Assembly (NCBI RefSeq): GCF_901933205.1
Contig: NC_044590.1
Location: 14,721,501 to 14,785,500, forward strand
Origin: Camarhynchus parvulus
Lineage: Eukaryota > Chordata > Aves > Passeriformes > Thraupidae
DNA length: 64,000 nt
Direction: 5' to 3'
Shown here: positions 51,149-63,784 of the stretch, piece after piece
Layout of the letters: every line of letters begins with the position of its first letter
Position numbering within the stretch: the first letter of the stretch is position 1
Program-made: the position numbers and the translations under genes
Notes under the pieces: generated by a model
Database searches by the model: none
Seen by the model: the letters and a program-made list of their open reading frames with translations, nothing else
Told to the model about the DNA's origin: nothing

Positions 51149-51790
51149 TGTCCTAGGGTGGCTTGATGATGCTTGTATCCCCAGTCGTCTGTTCTGCTAA
51201 TGCTGGATATGATATTGTCTGCCTTCAAGACTGGTTCTGAGAGCAAAGGTGGGGAGAAGAAGAAGCACGGAGTTTGTTATCAGAGGCTGCACTCACTCTT
51301 CTAAAAGCAACAGTGCTCCACATTCTGTGCTGCACTGCGTTGTCCGGGCACTGACGAAGCAGAATAGAGCCTTCCTTTGCTTTTCAGTTGGTTTAGCTGG
51401 CTGAGGCAGAGTTTTGCCTGGACTGCGTTTGTTTCTTTCCCTTATCTTGGAACTGTTCAAAGCTGCTGCGGACTGGGACCTGGGGAGAACTGAGAGCTTG
51501 TACTTTGTGGCCTATGGGGGCCTAGTCTGGGCAGCAGCCTTTCCCAGTGCTCGAGGGATTGATAGGAGAGCGAGCATCCACAGGAGAGACTTTCAGAATT
51601 TGTCGTCTCTTCAGAGCGGCAATTGAGTTTTGTCGTCTGGTACTGCTCAGTTTTTGTGCTGGGGAGTGCTTTGCCTGTTAAAGAAACAGGTTTTATCCAC
51701 TTCTCTCAGAGGAAATTTTTCCCAAACCAGTTGAGGGGAGGGGCCGTGTGGGTGGGCGTTCTGGCGGGGGGGGAAGAAGGGGGGCTTGAG
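51149..51790 (+). mobile_element. LTR, family C copy 1
   Basis: Begins TGTCCTAGGGTGGCTTGATGA and is clearly related to 62933-63330: shared GATGATGCTT.TATCCCCA, CACTCA.C.CT, CCTTTGCTTTTCAGTTGGTTT and GCCTGGACTG blocks in the same order. The right edge is not fixed; about 51790 is an estimate at the end of a G-rich run. No target duplication found. Confidence 0.6.
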
Positions 51791-53339
51791 ACATAAACTT
51801 GAAGGAATTTTGGAATTTTAGAGGAGCTGAGGTTTTACTTCGAGATAAGCCTTATTCGAGTTGATCAAAAGAAATAGGTGGGCCTTGATGAAGTTAAGAG
51901 TTATTGATTGCTTGCCAACATCATGTTTGGTTAGCTGGGTTTCTCATGAAGAATATAGAAACTGATCAATAGCTTGTAGCAACAGAAGACAATTGTAGGC
52001 CTCCTTTGTTCTGAAACCAATTAAAGATGGGGAATGGGAGTTCTACCAATGGGTTCATTTGTCATATTTGCATTGGAAATGTCGAAAGTTCAGAAGGAGG
52101 AAGACTTCATTTATTTCCTCATTTTCGCACCCCTCCCCATGAAAGGGACCACCAACTGATTTTGAGGAACAAACTAGGCATGCTTAATAGCTTTTGAACT
52201 AATTATCCTAGCAAGTAGGGGATGGGATGTACTGAAATGATGAAGATGTATTTGTATTTTGGGTATTCAATACTTGTAGAGCTAAAAGGACTCTGGAATC
52301 ACCTCTAAATGACAGTGTGTATTTGGGAGCTATCCTGCACGCTGCCTGGCCTTGCAATAAACATACACTTGCTAACTTTCAGCCGTTAGAGAGTCTTTGT
52401 CCGTCACAGATGGATATCAGTACTAGAGCAGTATTTTCAATCAATCACCCCTTCTTGAAGTTTGCTGCCAAATTTGCCCTGAAGCAGGACAAGCAGGATG
52501 TGCGACTTGGAGAATGCTGGAGTCACTTGGGTTGGAAAAGACCTTGAAGAAGATTGAGTCTAAATGGAATTAGCAAATCCAACCATCAAGAAATGTTTTG
52601 CTGTCTGAAGAGAACATGGTTTATCGGGTCAGCTTTGCAAGTATTTGTGTCATCACAAGCACGCATGTCCAATGCATTAGATGGCTATAGAAGAAGAAAC
52701 CTGTGCAAATCAACAGAATGATTCTCAGCGTAGGATAATGGCATGTTTCATCCTTCTTCCCGACTTCTTCCAATGAATTCTTTTGATCAAGTAATGATTG
52801 GAATTGTTACTCTTTTGACGGTTCTTATGGTATTCCTGACATTTTTGGCCTAGGAATGCCAAATGGGTTAATTGACCTAGTTTTTCAGATAAAGACCAAG
52901 ATTTAGTGTTGCTTAAGCTGGAGGCAGAACTATTGAAATCCTCCAACTTCCTTCTTACTTAGTACCTAATTTCTATTACAAAATCAGTGCACAATCTTGT
53001 CCCTTAAGGTCCAGCTAGCTCAGTTGATAGCAACAGGGTGACATGAGTAGGGCTCACCTGATGCTTCACCCAGAAGCCCTAAGGGTGCAGCTCTAGCACA
53101 CAGTAATTCCATGCACTTGGACCATCCCAGTGCCGACTTGGGATCACCAGAAGAGTAGAACTAGAGAGATTTAAACGAGACCTCTCTGCAGGAAGTGGCC
53201 AGAAGAAGACAGCAGAAATCCCATCTGTGTGTTTGTACAAATCATTTCAATGCCATTTACAGGAAAACATCTTCAAATCGAGCCAGCTTTTCCTGCAGAT
53301 TATTTACCAACTATATGCATTACATGGACAGTTTTCTAG
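51791..53339. other. Unassigned DNA
   Basis: AT-rich, no gene recognised. A short CR1-tail-like stretch (GGGTTGGAAAAGACCTTGAAG, near 52530) is the only hint of a known repeat. Confidence 0.35.
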
Positions 53340-54915
53340 GAGTTTGAGTTATGAATTTTCTGGGAGTTTGCCAGCAGCGCACACACTGCCAGCATTGTGC
53401 GGCTTGCTTCATAGCCTTTCGGAAGCTGCCACACTCTCCGTGTCCCAGAGGCGAAGAAGAGGCTATTTCACGTGCCGGGCATTGTGAGTGTCGCGCAGAG
53501 CATTGTCACCTACAGGTTAGCAAAAAGCTTTCCCACTATGTCTCGCAAGGAGAAAGTGTGCCAGGACAGAAAACATCTCCCCTCGTGTTCTGGAGGTTGC
53601 ACGGAGGTCTGCAGAGTGTTTTGCACGCAGGAAAAGAAAGTTGTCCAAAAGTCCTTCTATTGCCATAATCATGTGAATGGAAAAGGCAGAAGAGTGCTAA
53701 GGGACTGTTTTCTATCAGTTTGCAAGCTGCACCCACAATGCCAGTGTTGTGCTGCTTCGTTCCTCACCTTTGGGAAGAAGCCGCTCTCTCCGGCTCCCGG
53801 AGGCGAAGAAGCGGCTTCTTCGCGCAAAGAGCATTGTGCTGGTCGCGGTGCGCTCCGGAGAGCGGCTTCTGCCGAGAGACACCCGGGACCGGCACTTAGC
53901 TTCGGGGAGAGCCGTATCTTCGTCTTTAGCGTCACCTGTCACCTACATGTTAGCAAAAAGCTTTCCCACTATGTCTCGCAAGGAGAAAGTGTGCCAGGAC
54001 AGAAAACATCTCCCATCATGTTCTGGAGGTTGCACGAAGGTCTGCAGAGTGTTTTGCACGAAGGAAAAGAAAATTTGTCCAAAACTCCTTCTATTGCCAT
54101 AATCATGTGAATGGAAAAGGCAGAAGAGTGCTACGGGACTGTTTTCTATCAGTTTGCAAGCTGCACCCACAATGCCAGTGTTGTGATGCTTCGTTCTTCG
54201 CCTTTGGGAAGATGCCGCTCTCTCCGGCTCCGGAGCGCCGAAGCGGAGCGCCGGTTGTGTCCGGGCGGACTGCCGAACTTAGCTGAGCGGTCTTTAGCGT
54301 CCCTGTCACCTACATGTTAGCAAAAAGCTTTCCCACTATGTCTCGCCAGGACAGAAAACATCTCCCATCATGTTCTGGAGGTTGCACGAAGGTCTGCAGA
54401 GTGTTTTGCACGCAGGAAAAGAAAGTTGTCCAAAACTCCTTCTATTGCCATAATCATGTGAATGGAAAAGGCAGAAGAGTGGTAAGGTACTGTTTTCTAT
54501 CAGTTTGCAAGCTGCACACACAATGCCAGTGTTGTGCGCTTCGTTCTTTGGGAAGATGCCGCTCTCCGGCTCCGGAGGCGAAGAAGCGGCTTCGCCCGCC
54601 AAAAAGCATTGTGCCGCGCGCTCGCGCGTCCGGAGCGGCTTCTGCTGAAAGACGCCCGGGACCGGCGCTTAGCTTCGGGAGAGCCGTATCTTCGTCTTTA
54701 GCGTCTCCTGTCACCTACATGTTAGCAAAAAGCTTTCCCACTATGTCTCGCAAGGAGAAAGTGTGCCAGGACAGAAAACATCTCCCCTCGTGTTCTGGAG
54801 GTTGCACGGAGGTCTGCAGAGTGTTTTGCACGCAGGAAAAGAAAGTTGTCCAAAACTCCTTCTATTGCCATAATCATGTGAATAGAAAAGGCAGGAGAGT
54901 GGAAAGGTGCTCTTT
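53340..54915. repeat. Composite tandem repeat with CpG-rich spacers (about 4 units)
   Basis: Two modules alternate. Module A (about 200-250 bp, AT-balanced; marker GCTTTCCCACTATGTCTCGC at about 53527, 53962, 54328 and 54734) and module G (about 120-185 bp, CpG-rich; marker CCGCTCTC.CCGGCTCC near 53780, 54208 and 54558, plus a diverged copy near 53420). Unit lengths are about 435, 366 and 406 bp because G varies. Copies of A are very similar. Module G contains inverted AGCCGC/GCGGCT words able to fold. The last A copy breaks off at about 54905. Frames of 212 codons (53472-54110) and 202 codons (54314-54922) run through, with a Cys-rich segment in A (pattern CX3CX3CX3C). Frameshifts between copies argue against one conserved protein. 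Confidence 0.9.
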
Positions 54916-55830
54916 TGTTTAATTTTAAAAGCTGTCGAAAGTAGAAACTCTACCAGAACATCAAACTTTCCCTTATTGTGCCCCCGATCTTTCATTTGCT
55001 GCACGTTCAGGAACACCCCTCCTTCTTAGCTAAGCTGCAAGTTGTTTTCACATCGCCGGGCTCCCTGTCCCCCCCTCCCCATTTTGAACCGACACAAGCA
55101 CATTACCTTCCTGTAAAAATGTCCAGGTAATAGATCCAGGAAAAATATGCTTTTACTTTTGAACAAAATCTTATCTACGAGGAAAAAGATTGTCCATTCT
55201 TTGAGACCCAAGATCACACATCTTTGTGCGGGAGGAAGAGGGCTATCTGCATGTGTGAATGGCAAGTGTACCTGCCCACAAACCAGAGCCAAGATTTAGT
55301 AATCGACATCTAGCAAGTGTGGATGGATAGAATTTCTTGCTCTTTTTTGGATCTTTTTCCTCCAATGTTAATTTGCTTTTCAAGACTTTCTAGTCATTTG
55401 AAAAATTCTTCTGTGTTGATGTGAGAATAGAAATCTGCATCAAGCTTACTGTGTAAAAGCAGGGTAATCCTTTGGACTAGATGATGACTTTTGGAAGATG
55501 ACATTTGCATCTGCATCAATCAATTCCCTTGTTTTGGAAGTATTTTTGTTGCTGAAAGTAGTAACTCTCAAGATGTGTTTTTCGAAGGTGTAAAAATTGA
55601 GATCCTCATTTGTGTCACAGAGATACAAAGAATATCCCTTCAAACCATCCATTCCATCATTTCAATTTTGTATTTTTGAATTTTCAATAGCTAATTCTCA
55701 CTTTAAAAGTGCTTTTAAATGCACTGTTTTGACACAATTTTCTTATTTCTTCATTACTAAGCTTCAAAATGATATTGAAAGAAGCGGAATTGCCTGTAAC
55801 TACTCGACAGTTTACAAATTAACATCGAAG
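54916..55830. other. Unassigned AT-rich DNA
   Basis: No gene or recognised repeat. Short frames on both strands only. Confidence 0.4.
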
Positions 55831-55928
55831 TGGAGGGAGGGAGGGAAGGAAGTAGCAGAAGGACGTGGCGGAAGGAAGGACGTAGTGGAAGGAAGGAAGT
55901 GAAGGAAGGAAGTGGGGAAAGGAGGGAA

Positions 55929-55960
<32 letters not shown>

Positions 55961-55969
55961 GAGAAAGAG

Positions 55970-56000
<31 letters not shown>

Positions 56001-56015
56001 AAAGAAAGAAAGAAA

Positions 56016-56055
<40 letters not shown>

Positions 56056-56098
56056 AAAGAAAGAAAGAAAGAAAGAAAGAAAGAAAAGAAAGAAAGAA

Positions 56099-56138
<40 letters not shown>

Positions 56139-56198
56139 AAAAGAAAGAAAGAAAGAAAAAAAAAAGAAAGAAAAGAAAGAAAAGAAAAGAAAAAGAAA

Positions 56199-56242
<44 letters not shown>

Positions 56243-56312
56243 GAGAAAAGAAAGAAAGAAAGAAAGAGAAAAGAAAAAGAAAGAAAGAAAGAAAGAAAGA
56301 GAAAAAAAAAAA
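55831..56312. repeat. Long GAAA purine tract
   Basis: GGAAG-type repeats (55831-55920) lead into almost 400 bp of (GAAA)n broken only by GAGA, AAAAG and poly-A steps. From about 55906 to 56313 the plus strand is all purine. The Lys/Arg/Glu-rich frames (plus) and Phe/Leu/Ser-rich frames (minus) across it are artefacts. Confidence 0.95.
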
Positions 56313-56524
56313 ATTCCCAAATGTCAGAAACGTTATAAAGTATTAAATAGTTGTGTGTATGATAAAGAGCGAAGACTAGCTACTAGCTATAGTATTGCTC
56401 AATGGAACATATATGTGAGATCCAAACAGTTCAACTCCTTGGATAGCAGTTTCTCAGAATGAATAGTCTGTTCTTTCTATCTTCAACTACTTACTGCTAC
56501 TGCACAGAATGAATATTACCACAG

Positions 56525-56885
56525 AAGAATAGAATGTTTGGGTTTGGAAGGGACCTTCAATTCACCTAATTTCACCCCCCCGTCATTGGCAGGGACACCT
56601 TCCACTAGACCGTCTTCAGCTCAAAGACCCATTCAAGCTGGCCTTGAACCCTTGCAGGAATGGGTCACCCCTAACATGTTGCAGTCTCTCACAACCCTCC
56701 TGGCAAGGAATTTCTTCCCAAAATCCAAAGGAAACATATACTCTTGAGGTTTTAAAGCTGTCCACAGTTTTCCTATCACCCCGTGCCCTTGTGTAGCTCA
56801 TCTGCCTCCTTCTGCTAGGCTGTCTTCAGCTACTGGAGAGCTGCTCTAACAATTTGCCCAGAGTCTGCTCTTCTCCAGGCTGAGA
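56525..56885 (-). mobile_element. CR1 fragment (minus)
   Basis: Starts with the reverse-complemented CR1 3' end (AGAATGTTTGGGTTTGGAAG, then GGACCTTCAATTCACC) and continues through typical CR1 words (GGGACACCTTCCACTAGACC, TCTGCTCTTCTCCAGGCTGA). The remainder to about 57000 is not clearly CR1. Confidence 0.85.
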
Positions 56886-59647
56886 AAACGCCGGCAGGAC
56901 TCTGGCTTGATGACAGACTCCGTGTGCTGCACTGGGGGCTCAGAGCATTCTTCTTCTTGGAATTGTTGGAGGATGCTCAGCCACTGTTGCTTGTTCTTTA
57001 TTGCGGCACAGGGAAGAAATAGTTGATTGTTTTTAAAAAGACACACTTGAAATGATAAGAGCTAAATTTTAAAGCAAAATGAATTGGAGAAAGATTCCTA
57101 AAGCTGTGGCCTGTTCCCCCAGCCCATCTATTGATTGGAAATGACATTCCTTGCAGATGTTATGATGCATGAACCAAAGCCAAGTGATGGATACCACTTA
57201 AGACAGATGTTCTACCTGCTTCCCGGAATATGTTCTAAAACAATCCCGTGAACATGAAGAACAAGAGATGACATCATGAAGGAATGAAGTGCTTTGGTTG
57301 AGAGTAAAATGCATTTGAAGGAAATGGGTTTGGGGGCTAGCAAAGCAAGATCTCAGAAATGGAGTGCCAGCTCAGTTCTCTGCTTCAGAGACAAGTGAAG
57401 CAATTGAGGAGTGTCCTCCTGTGAAAAGAGTTGCCAGATCTTTCTGCACAACAGCTAACAACCGGCATCAGAAATGTGTGCAAATCAAATCATAGCCACT
57501 ACAAGTTTGTCATCCAGGAGTGGGAAGGCCGCTCAGACTCCTAGCAGTGCTCTTGCTGCTGTGCCTGTTAGAATAGACAGAAAAGAATGAGGAAAACCAT
57601 TTTTTCCATCTAGTTTGTTTCAGTCTTGATCCAAAGACTATTTTCCTGCCCTCAGGAGACAGCAAAAACTGTCAACAATTGCAATGCTTGAGAAATGGAA
57701 ATGATCGGAATCCCAACTATTTCTTTTCACATCAAATTGAAAGCCTAACTCATAACTGTAAAACAGATAGAACGATTGAAAGATGAATGTACCTTACATA
57801 CTCCAATATGCCCAGAGATAACTCTTGTGTGCTAAGTCTGTCTAAAAGTCTCGAGTTCCTGGTAAAAAACTTGTACACAGCTGAGGTAGCTCCATGAGAT
57901 TCTCTTTTCAGATTCATTCTACTCTTCAGTCGCACCACCTCTACCACTTGATTTCCGTAAGTCCTTCAAAAACAGTCATTTCACTTTTTGCGTTCTAGGA
58001 AAAAAATGACAGTGACAAGAGTGATTTGCACTCCCTATTTTCTGAAAAGCCTGAACATCAAGCCTTAAGAACTTGAGCATGACTTTTACTTCATAGCAAA
58101 GTAAATTTGAAGGGAATGGCAGGGAGCATGGGAGCCTCAAGTGAAAGAATTTAGGCTTCTAAGTCTTGGATTGTCTTCTTACTTAGCTAAGACAAGAAGT
58201 GGAAAGAGAATAGATTCCAGTTAGCAGCTGTTGAACATTTGCACGTACTCTTCCACTAAAGAAGAGGTCAAGGATGGTTTTCTGGCCCTCCCTCCACAAG
58301 CTGCAGCTTCCTTCAAGGCACGTTCACCTGCTGTGGCGCGGAGCCCTCCACGAGCTGCAGTGGAGGTATGCGTTCCTCCAGGGACTGCTGGGAGACAACG
58401 TGCTTCACCATGATGTCCTCCAGGGACTGTGAGGGATTCTCTGCTCCGTCAACTGGAGCACCTCCTCCTCCTCCTTCTTGTCTCACTTTAGTATCACCCA
58501 GTTACTTCTCATACTCTTTTTTTCCCTCACTTGTCACTGCCTAGTCGTATGTTTTGTGCTTTTGACAATAGATTTTCACAGAGACTGATGGGCTCAGTTG
58601 AAGCAATGTGTCTTGCTAGAAAATGGGATGTTCTACAAAAGCAGGATTTGATAGAAAAGAAGAGTGGAAGTACAAATCTACTGTTAAAGAACCAGAAACT
58701 TGGCAATGCTTCCTTGTAATATGTCCCCTCATTTTGCCTTCTTTCTCCTTAGGATCTGGAAAGACTACTGGGCAGGAGACAGTGTTGTTTCAAGGAAAAG
58801 ACTTTTTCAGGATTCTAGGGTGTGTGTTTGTCTAAGGTTTGGGAAGACAGGAGTCTGCTAAGGAAGGCAGGAGCCTCCCCTGAAATTGAGAATGTAAACC
58901 CTCCCCACCCCTCCGAATTGCTATCATTTTAAATGAAGGGGCTCTCAGGCAAAGATATGGGAGCAGGAAATAACAGTTCTTTAATAGGGAAGAAATAAAA
59001 AAAGAATAAAATAAACAATGCAGTCCACTGGAACAACACTGACAGAGTCAGAACCCAACCTGACACCCTGTGGGTCAGGGTGTTGGTGGTAGTCCGATTG
59101 AAAATGTGGCTGCAGTCCTCTGAAGTATCAGGTGTGGTTCTGTTGGAGCAAGGGGGTTCTGTAGAGAAGGATGTAGTCTTCCTCTGAAGATCCAGGAGGA
59201 AAAGGCAGCTGCTGTTCCTCTGGGGAATCTCGTGGAGAAAAACCCAGTTGCAATTTCAAAATCTCAGAGTATATTGGGGTAGCAGTGCTTGGCTCCTCCC
59301 TCTGGGCGGAGCATCTCACAATGGGATGTTATAGTTCTTATCAGTCATGCACTGATATTCAATAGTCTGTTATCAGCAGAGGTCCCCTCCCGAGGAAGGT
59401 GTGAATGTGGTCATTCAAAGAGAGAGGTAAGGCAAACTGCTCACTTGACAAGGTAATCAGCCATACAGATGGTAATGGAAAACATCTTACATGCAATCTT
59501 CAACAGTGTTCCAATGTCTTGAGAAAATGGAGAAAAGGCACTTGGTCTTCTGTGAGAAACATCATTAGCCAGTAGTGACAAAGTCTGAGCAACAAGAGCA
59601 GATCAAAATCTGATGAGACCAGGCTTGAGCGGCCAGGACAGAAGCAT
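56886..59647. other. Unassigned DNA
   Basis: No convincing gene. Bases 58270-58500 carry CTCCAGGGACTG and GGAGCACCTCCTCCTCCTCC words that resemble a common bird repeat, but I cannot name it. Confidence 0.35.
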
Positions 59648-59953
59648 CGAGTGGCCGAATCAGTTGAATTGGAAGGGGCCCATCAGGATCATCAAGTCCA
59701 ACTCTTGGCGCTGCATGGGACCATCCTCGAGAATCACACCATATGCCTGAGAGCAATGTCCAAAACTCAGACAGGCGTGATGCTGTGCCTGCTCCCTGGA
59801 GAGACTCTTCCAGTGCCCAGCCATCCTCTGGTTAAAAACTTTTTCCTGATACCCGACCTAAACTTCCCCTGACTCAGCTGCATGCCATTTCTTGGAGTCC
59901 TGTCCTTGTAGACCTCATTTGAGGACTTTCTAATACCACGCTGAGGCCGCCCT

Positions 59954-60009
59954 AGAGCAGAGCAGAGCAGAACAGAGCAGAGCAGAGCAGAGCAGAGCAG
60001 AGCAGAGCA
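59954..60009. repeat. (AGAGC)n pentanucleotide repeat
   Basis: About 11 copies of AGAGC with one AACAG variant, lying within the CR1 just before the CTGGCGATGCTG block. Confidence 0.9.
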
Positions 60010-60257
60010 AAGACAATGCCCTCCCTTGCCCAGCTGGCGATGCTGTGCCTGATGCACCCCAGGACAGGCTTGGCCCTCCTGGCTGCCAGGGCACTGCTGA
60101 TGCACATTCAGCTTGCCATTGGCCAGGAGCCTGGCTCCCTTTCTGCAGTGCTTCTCTGCAGCCTCTTGCTCCCTAGTCTGTACACACACCAGGACTGCCC
60201 TGTGGCCGGTGCTGAATCCAGCACGTGCCCTTGTTCAACTCCATCTGCTTGCTGATG

Positions 60258-60840
60258 GCCTGTGGGAATGCTCAAAACCAGAGGGCTTTGGGAAAGCTGC
60301 AAAAGGCAGGCCTCAGAGACAGCAGAACTGTCATTGAAGCTAAGCAGTAGTCATACGGTTTGTCAGCAGAAAAATGAGATGAGAAGTAGAAAAGTAAGGA
60401 CAAATAGAACAATGGTCTGTGTATCAATGGCTTGTCTAGAAGAACTGCCAAAGCTACAGCAAAGTAGATCTAGCCGGATGTTTGGAAGTTCTAAGCTTAA
60501 GAATGGAGCTCTGTGCATTGTATCTTAAGGCTCACAAGCAGGTCTTTTCTTCGAAAGAAGCAAGCATTGTTTTAACCACAGGTACGTGTGCTTCTAGCGA
60601 TTGGATAGAACCACTGTCAAGATGCTTTTGCTTTGTGGGATTGGTGAAAAAACTTGGAAAGGAAGTTGTAACATGAAGTTCTTTGTCTGCTGCTGGGGAC
60701 ATCAGCTGCTGGCAGCTTCCCATTGTCATCAGCATGTCATCAGACTGATGCCGGAAAATACAACAGCTTGAGACACCGTCCCCAGCAGTCCCGTCCCTTT
60801 TGTCATTTGTGCATAGACTTCCGGGCAGTGAAAATTGCCC
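60258..60840. mobile_element. Insertion splitting CR1, probably a solo LTR
   Basis: About 580 bp starting TGTGGGAATGC right after GATGGCC of the CR1; CR1 resumes near GCCCATGTCTCC. Length, TG start and non-CR1 content fit a solo LTR. The right edge, terminal CA and target duplication are unresolved. The 88-codon frame inside (60262-60528) has no recognised product. Confidence 0.5.
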
Positions 60841-61015
60841 ATGTCTCCTCTTTGGCACCATCTCTCTGCAAGGTCTCTGTGCCCTCAAAGGAGTTAGTTC
60901 ACAGCTCCTCCCAGTTTAGTGTCTTTGGCAAACTTGCTTCATATTCCTTCAAGTGCTGTGTCCAGCTTGTTCAAAAGATGTTGAAGAGAACTGGCCCAAG
61001 GATGATACTCTCTTA

Positions 61016-62759
61016 GCCACTGAAATTAGCGCTTCCTACTTCTTCTTGTTCCTTAGTGCAGAAATGACAACAAATGTCTTCTTTGTTTCTTTTCTACCCA
61101 TGCAGGTATCTTTTCTTATGCTCATGCTTTTTATGCCAACAGTAGCTGACACAACATTTACAGACACAGCAACAGCACACTTTTCCTGCTGCTACTGGAC
61201 TTCACAATTTTGCAAGCTGTCAGTCAGTGACCTTTGCAACTAAAGTCAGAGCTTCAGCATTTCTCATCAAATGAATGTCCTCAGAAGAATACTTGGCTGC
61301 ATACTCTGTACGACTGAAGAAGAGATGATCGTGAGTTAGCATCACAATCATTTCAGCACAGAGCCTATATTTTAGCAGGGAAAAAATTCAAAGAAGAGCT
61401 ATTTGATGCACCAACATAGCTGAGAAACAAAACAACTAGGATCTTCCAAACGGTTCCCTGCAGTAGAAATGGACTTGTATGAATAGAGAAGAGATGTGCT
61501 TTTGAAAGGCTATATCCTTGCTAAGCTAAATTGGATCTCATCCTGTAGATGAAAGATGAAGGAGCTGAAAGCGGAGCTAGAGAGAGACATGTCCAGATCA
61601 TGAGATACAGCAAAGCATTTTTCAAGAGAATTAAGCATTCTGGTGGACTGGGCAGTTAGCTTAAATCTGTCACACCCATACACTTTCGGGGACTGAATTG
61701 TGGAGTGCTAAACCATATCTGCTGCTGTGCAAAGAGATCCATCCAAATGGTATGGTTAGTGTCAACACTCTCCCTCTTGATTGTAAGACACTTCGTAAGC
61801 TATAAATCAGGAACAAAATGAAATCAAGCCGTTCTACCATCTTGCAATGGGAAAACATGTTCAAAATATTCTTCTCCTTATGTTTTCTTCTTTTTTCTTT
61901 TTCTTTTCTTTTTTTTTTTTTTTTAATTTTTAATCCCACATGATGTGATTCATAATTTCAACCATTCTGGAATGCTTTCAACAGATGAAGCCAGCATAGT
62001 AGTTTTATTACAGGCTCTTGCCCCTTCCATGCTTCACGACAGGTTTGGAATATACTCCACAGTCAACTAGTGGTTTTTTCTCTCTTTTCCCAGAGACAAC
62101 TTTGAAAGGACTCCTTAACCCCGCAAAATCATAATTTCTCTGGTTTCTCCAAGCTTTTTGACAAAGTCGTTTTGTTTTCTCTTTGTTTTTTGTTTTGTTT
62201 GTTGTTGTTTTTTTAATGACATCATTCCTAATGTCTTCAGACCTACTGGAAGAAGAAATTAAAAGTTACTCTTATTTTAAAGAGATTGTTAAAGCTAATG
62301 AACTGCTAGTCTTGGTATTTGTATGTTTCTAAGTCCTTTTAATTCCAAGCTTGCCTTCGGGAATCCTCAGTTGAATTAGAAAACAAGGTGTTTATAAAAC
62401 AGACCCAGTTCAATTGCTTCTGCAAATTCACCTTCATTTGATAGGATTGTACTTCAAGAAATCTTGTTTCATTCCAACATGAAAAGTAGAGATTTGACAT
62501 CAGATGTGACCCTTCCATCTGTCTGAACTGTATTTCACTGTCAGTTTCTCAGTTGCTTCAAATAAGGACAGAATCTTTGCCATTCGCATAGCATGTTATC
62601 TGAAGACCTCCTGTCTGCTTTCTTCATTTGCTTGAATGGGAAGACAAGGCAAATACATGCTGAATATTATCTTTTAGAGTCTACTTTTACCTACCCGTGT
62701 GTTTCTATGGACTAGAAGCAATTTCAGCTTGAAAGAAGGTATTGTCACCATCCGCTCAT
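61016..62759. other. Unassigned AT-rich DNA
   Basis: Contains poly-T/TTTC runs at 61888-61923 and GTTTTTT runs near 62170-62212. No gene recognised. Confidence 0.35.
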
Positions 62760-63330
62760 ACCAGCGGGGGTGGTGATGGTTCCTTAACTGATCTCGGAGT
62801 GCAACAGACAAGAGGCAAAGGGGATTGCAGGATCCAAACAAATGCACCTTTACAGAATGAGCACAGCAAATGTGTGTAAGGAATTAGGGAGAGGAAGAGA
62901 ATAGAAAAGAGGGGGAGAAAGAGAGAGGCAGTTGTCCTTGCTTGACTAGATGATGCTTTTATCCCCAATCATCTTGTTCTGTTGATGAATAAGAAGTCTG
63001 CTGAATAAGAAGTCTTGCACCTTTAAGACTTGTTGCAGAGGGTGAAGGGGGGAAGAAGCATGCACTTTGTTTTAGACACTGCACTCACCCCTCCACATTC
63101 CTGCTCCTGGACTGTGTTGTCTGTGGATGAACAGACAGCGGGCCAGAGCTCTCCTTTGCTTTCAGTTGGTTTTGGCTTGCTGAGGCAAGGACGTTCCCTG
63201 GACTGTGGTTTTTGTTTCTTTTTTCCCTTTTCTTTGGACCACCTCTTGAAACCTGCTCTGGACTGAACACCCAGAAGGGCAGCGGCAGCTAGCACCTGTG
63301 GCCCACTAGGCCGGGCCTGGCCCGTGACAT
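62760..63330 (+). mobile_element. ERV 3' internal end plus LTR, family C copy 2
   Basis: 62760-62932 is retroviral-type internal sequence ending in a purine-rich tract (GAAAAGAGGGGGAGAAAGAG) that could be the polypurine tract. TGTCCTTGCTTGACTAGATG at 62933 begins an LTR related to the one at 51149. The right edge is estimated at about 63330, where similarity to copy 1 fades. Confidence 0.6.
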
Positions 63331-63784
63331 TTTGTCATGCTTTGACACTGGTGCAATACCAGTGGCCCCATGAAAATACCTCCTCCCTGGTGTCTGCTGG
63401 GAGATGTGACCAGCAATAAGCAAAGCAAGCTTCTACTTAGAAATAGAGGAAAGAAAGCTTTCTTAACTACACTACTACTAGAAATCCAAAGAAACACACG
63501 CAGGGAAAATGAAAACTTGACAGAAACATTTCCTCCTGGCCCCCACCACATTTCCAATACATCTATCTGCCAACTTTCAACTCTCAGTCCATCATCAGCC
63601 TGTAAATACTCCATTCTCAATCCGTCAAGAAGAGAGGAGTCCTTCTTGTGCCATGCTGACCCCTTCCTTTCTTGTCCAGTGCTCTCAGCACTGCTCATGG
63701 ACCAGAGCTGCTTCTAGGCTTGTCCTTTGTAAGGCTGCTTTGTCCAGTTCCACAAAGGGCACAGTCTCTCACTTTCGGGACACC
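63331..63784. other. Unassigned DNA between two LTRs
   Basis: No gene motif seen. A 115-codon open frame (63370-63717) has no recognised domain. It may be part of a retroviral element. Confidence 0.3.

Larger units (their letters stand above)
59648..61015 (-). mobile_element. CR1 LINE (minus), interrupted
   Basis: CR1 sequence in two blocks: 59648-60257 (AACTTCCCCTGACTCAGCTG, CTGGCGATGCTGTGCCTGATG, CATTCAGCTTGCCATTGGCC) and about 60855-61015 (GGTCTCTGTGCCCTCAAAGG, CAGCTCCTCCCAGTTTAGTG, CTTGTTCAAAAGATGTTGAA). They follow each other as in an intact CR1, with a roughly 0.6-kb insertion between and a pentanucleotide run inside the first block. Confidence 0.85.

Noticed and set aside
55200..55300. 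Cys-containing short frame resembling a small secreted peptide
   Set aside because: Only a few cysteines, no signal peptide and no matching exon; chance similarity.
55830..56462. 210-codon Lys/Arg/Glu-rich open frame
   Set aside because: It is the translation of the (GAAA)n microsatellite; the complementary Phe/Leu/Ser-rich frame is equally open.
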